Below are positions 62,284 to 64,000 of a stretch of DNA of 64,000 nt, piece by piece. Each line of letters starts with the position of its first letter. Position 1 is the stretch's first letter. The DNA lies in NCBI RefSeq assembly GCF_003946465.1, contig NZ_RHOL01000010.1, positions 21,175 through 85,174 of the forward strand, read 5' to 3'. A program made the translations under genes and the position numbers. The stretch is from Lacticaseibacillus hegangensis. GTDB lineage: Bacteria > Bacillota > Bacilli > Lactobacillales > Lactobacillaceae. The notes under the pieces were generated by a model. It did no database searches and was not told the origin of the DNA. It saw only the letters and a list, made by a program, of their open reading frames with translations.

Positions 62284-63848
62284 TGTCTGAACCTGAGTCA
62301 ACAAAAACAAAACGGCGGCTGCCCCTTGGATTCAAGTGGACAGCCGTTGTTGCAGCCGGCATTTTCTCCACCTTCATTGTGCTGTCCCTGATCCTGGTCG
62401 CCTTGATGCGTCAGGTGTTGATCAGCCAGGAACAAGGTGAGGTGAAAGAGACCCTGAGTGCCGTCGAACAGCGACTGGCCCCAGCCGCAAAGAATTTGAC
62501 GACCACCACGGTCCTGCCGCGCATTGAAGCTGATAACCAGATCACCCCGCCGGCCGGTGGCGACAGCGGTGATCCGCAGACCAGTGTCTACAACGACTCG
62601 GTTGTGCAGAAAATCGCGCGCGACGATATGTCGCTGGCAGTTTACGATCGCGACGGCCACAAGCTGTACACGTCTCGCGACAGCGATGAGCCGCTTTCTC
62701 GTGTGTCGAGCAGCGTGGTTAAGATGGCCAGCAATGGGCGCTTTAAGGGGATGATTGCCCGCGCGCCGATCACCTCCAGCCAAAACGGCAAGCTGATTGG
62801 CTACGTGCAGATCACCGACCACATGACGGCGTTTTATGCCACCATGCAGCGCATTTGGGAGCTGGTGGCAGCTCTGGCTGCGGCCGCGCTTCTGGTGTCC
62901 ATGGCGCTGGGCTTTTTCCTCGCGTCCCGCTTTCTCAAACCGATTCGCTCGATCACCAAAACCATCGACCAAATTAACGAGGAGCCGCAAAGCAGTGCCC
63001 GCATTCCGTCGCTGCACCGCAATGACGAGCTGTCCGATCTGGTGGACGAGTTCAATGACATGCTGGACCGCATTCAGCGCTTCATCGACCAGCAAGGCGA
63101 GTTCACCCAGGACGTCTCACACGAGCTGCGCACGCCAGTTGCCGTGCTTGAGGGGCACTTGCAGCTGCTGAACCGCTGGGGGAAGGATGATCCTGAGGTC
63201 CTGAACGAGTCGCTAGCAGCCAGCCTGCAGGAAGTGCAGCGCATGAAGAGCCTGATTCAGGAAATGCTGGAGCTGACCCGCGCCGATTCCGTCGATGTGC
63301 AGTTCCCGAACGCGACGGCGGACATCAGTGAGGTGATCGCCCAGGTGGTCAACGACATGCGCATGATCCATCCCGATTTTGCCATCACGCTGGACAACGA
63401 CCTGGAAGGGCCAGTTTACGTGCGCATGTATCGCAACCACCTGGAGCAGATCCTGATCATCTTGCTGGACAATGGGGTCAAGTACTCCACCAAGCGCAAG
63501 GAACTCCATGTCTCCGCGGCGCTGGACTCGGATGGCGTCGCCTTGGCGGTCCAAGACTTCGGCGAGGGCATTGCCCCGAAAGACCGCGAGCGCGTTTTCA
63601 ACCGCTTCTACCGGGTCGACAAGGCGCGCAGTCGCGAAAAAGGCGGCAACGGCTTAGGACTATCGATTGCGCAGCAGCTGATTGAAAACTATCACGGGAC
63701 CATTTCCGTGGATTCGGCGCTGGGTTCTGGCTCGGTGTTTCGCATTCAGCTCCCGACCATCACGGCGGAAGAGGCGAAGCGGCTGCAGGCGCAAGAGGCC
63801 GCGCGGACCCCTGACGCTGGCAGCACAGACATGCATAGTCAACTTTAA
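62283..63848 (+). CDS. Sensor histidine kinase (CsrS/LisK/ArlS-like)
   Basis: 521 residues. Basic N-terminus, TM1 about 19-43, an extracytoplasmic domain about 44-190, TM2 about 192-215, HAMP (FLKPIRSITKTIDQIN), DHp domain with His280 in QDVSHELRTPV, HATPase with N-box ILLDNGVKYS and G-boxes DFGEGIAP and GGNGLGLSIA. The start overlaps the regulator stop by one base. The terminator 22 bases downstream has been invaded on its distal side by a group II intron. Confidence 0.92.
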   Translation: MSEPESTKTKRRLPLGFKWTAVVAAGIFSTFIVLSLILVALMRQVLISQEQGEVKETLSAVEQRLAPAAKNLTTTTVLPRIEADNQITPPAGGDSGDPQTSVYNDSVVQKIARDDMSLAVYDRDGHKLYTSRDSDEPLSRVSSSVVKMASNGRFKGMIARAPITSSQNGKLIGYVQITDHMTAFYATMQRIWELVAALAAAALLVSMALGFFLASRFLKPIRSITKTIDQINEEPQSSARIPSLHRNDELSDLVDEFNDMLDRIQRFIDQQGEFTQDVSHELRTPVAVLEGHLQLLNRWGKDDPEVLNESLAASLQEVQRMKSLIQEMLELTRADSVDVQFPNATADISEVIAQVVNDMRMIHPDFAITLDNDLEGPVYVRMYRNHLEQILIILLDNGVKYSTKRKELHVSAALDSDGVALAVQDFGEGIAPKDRERVFNRFYRVDKARSREKGGNGLGLSIAQQLIENYHGTISVDSALGSGSVFRIQLPTITAEEAKRLQAQEAARTPDAGSTDMHSQL

Positions 63849-63869
63849 GTGCGATTGCGGTTTCAATCT

Positions 63870-63898
63870 GTCGTCATGACTCGGTCATGGCGGCTTTT
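63870..63898 (+). terminator. Terminator of the two-component operon (intron target)
   Basis: GTCGTCATGAC-TCG-GTCATGGCGGC with two G-T wobbles, then TTTT; the intron begins two bases later. Confidence 0.88.
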
Positions 63899-63899
63899 G

Positions 63900-64000
63900 G
63901 TGCGCCCGGCATGGGCGCCAACTTGGTGAAAGTCCACTGCGGGCCGTAGTAGTCGGAACCGCTAGCCAAGGGCAAGGGTGTCCATCGCGAGGTGGAATCT
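63900..64000 (+). mobile_element. Group IIC intron, 5' end (continues beyond window)
   Basis: Begins GTGCGCCCGGCATGGGCGC, the 5' consensus and first stem of bacterial class C group II introns such as the Oceanobacillus iheyensis intron, followed by GGTGAAAGTCC, CGCTAGCC, GCAAGGGTGTCC and GGTGGAATCT, all in the domain I order of that class. Insertion directly after an intrinsic terminator stem is the known target preference of group IIC introns. The reverse transcriptase/maturase ORF and domains V-VI would lie to the right of the window. Confidence 0.9.

Noticed and set aside
1..64000. CRISPR arrays, rRNA genes, prophage or insertion sequences
   Set aside because: None seen. The only regularly structured repeats are the ~120-bp elements, which lack the short direct-repeat/unique-spacer pattern of CRISPR.

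Overview
The window is a GC-rich, densely packed chromosomal segment of a Gram-positive, low-complexity-genome lactic acid bacterium. The gene content and order (purL-F-M-N-H-D, spx-mecA, argS-argR, sftA-murC, polA-mutM-coaE-nrdR-dnaB-dnaI-thrS-infC-rpmI-rplT, yqeG-yqeH-yhbY-nadD-yqeK-rsfS), T-box leaders, cre-like CcpA sites and strong GGAGG ribosome binding sites fit a high-GC member of the Lactobacillaceae. A Lacticaseibacillus-like species is possible, but I cannot fix the genus from sequence alone. There is no rRNA, CRISPR array, prophage or insertion sequence. The only mobile element seen is the first ~100 bases of a group IIC intron at the right edge.

Layout. 1-7.4 kb: distal half of the purine operon (purL is cut by the left edge). 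7.5-8.1 kb: a stand-alone nrdG. 8.1-12.8 kb: a BceRS/BceAB-type peptide-antibiotic sensing and export module, with the regulator/kinase pair on the minus strand and the transporter on the plus strand. 12.8-19.1 kb: an ABM-fold protein, a metallo-hydrolase, spx and mecA, the two-subunit serine dehydratase, a fumarate-type pyrD and an orphan HicB-like gene coupled to a two-helix membrane protein. 19.2-21.7 kb: tRNA-Gly(CCC), a T-box leader, argS and argR. 21.8-32 kb: pseudouridine synthase, a class A PBP, yheA, yhaM, an alpha-1,6-type GH13 glucosidase, prsA, a YtxH-like gene, hit and ecsAB. 32-39.6 kb: ytmP, trmB, ytpP, ytpR, the soluble translocase sftA, murC and a Bax-inhibitor-like protein. 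40-50.7 kb: DNA replication/repair genes, then thrS (T-box) and the IF3-L35-L20 operon with its leader. 50.7-53.5 kb: lactate oxidase under a cre/promoter overlap, a quinone oxidoreductase and an esterase-like hydrolase. 53.7-59.8 kb: the yqeG-to-yceD ribosome/NAD/tRNA-modification operon. 59.9-64 kb: gnd, a CsrRS/LisRK-like two-component system, its terminator and the intron start.

The most unusual signals are these. (i) A family of ~120-bp structured repeats occurs at two loci, each time as a tandem pair, with strongly covarying stems. (ii) The ThrRS editing domain has lost all three catalytic histidines while the synthetic site looks intact. (iii) Two translation-factor genes have apparent non-AUG-like starts: infC with AUA and rsfS with CUG. 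(iv) A group IIC intron is inserted directly behind an intrinsic terminator. (v) ArgR has lost one of its two arginine-contacting aspartates.

Most open frames on the opposite strand of long genes are by-products of high-GC codon usage and are not annotated.
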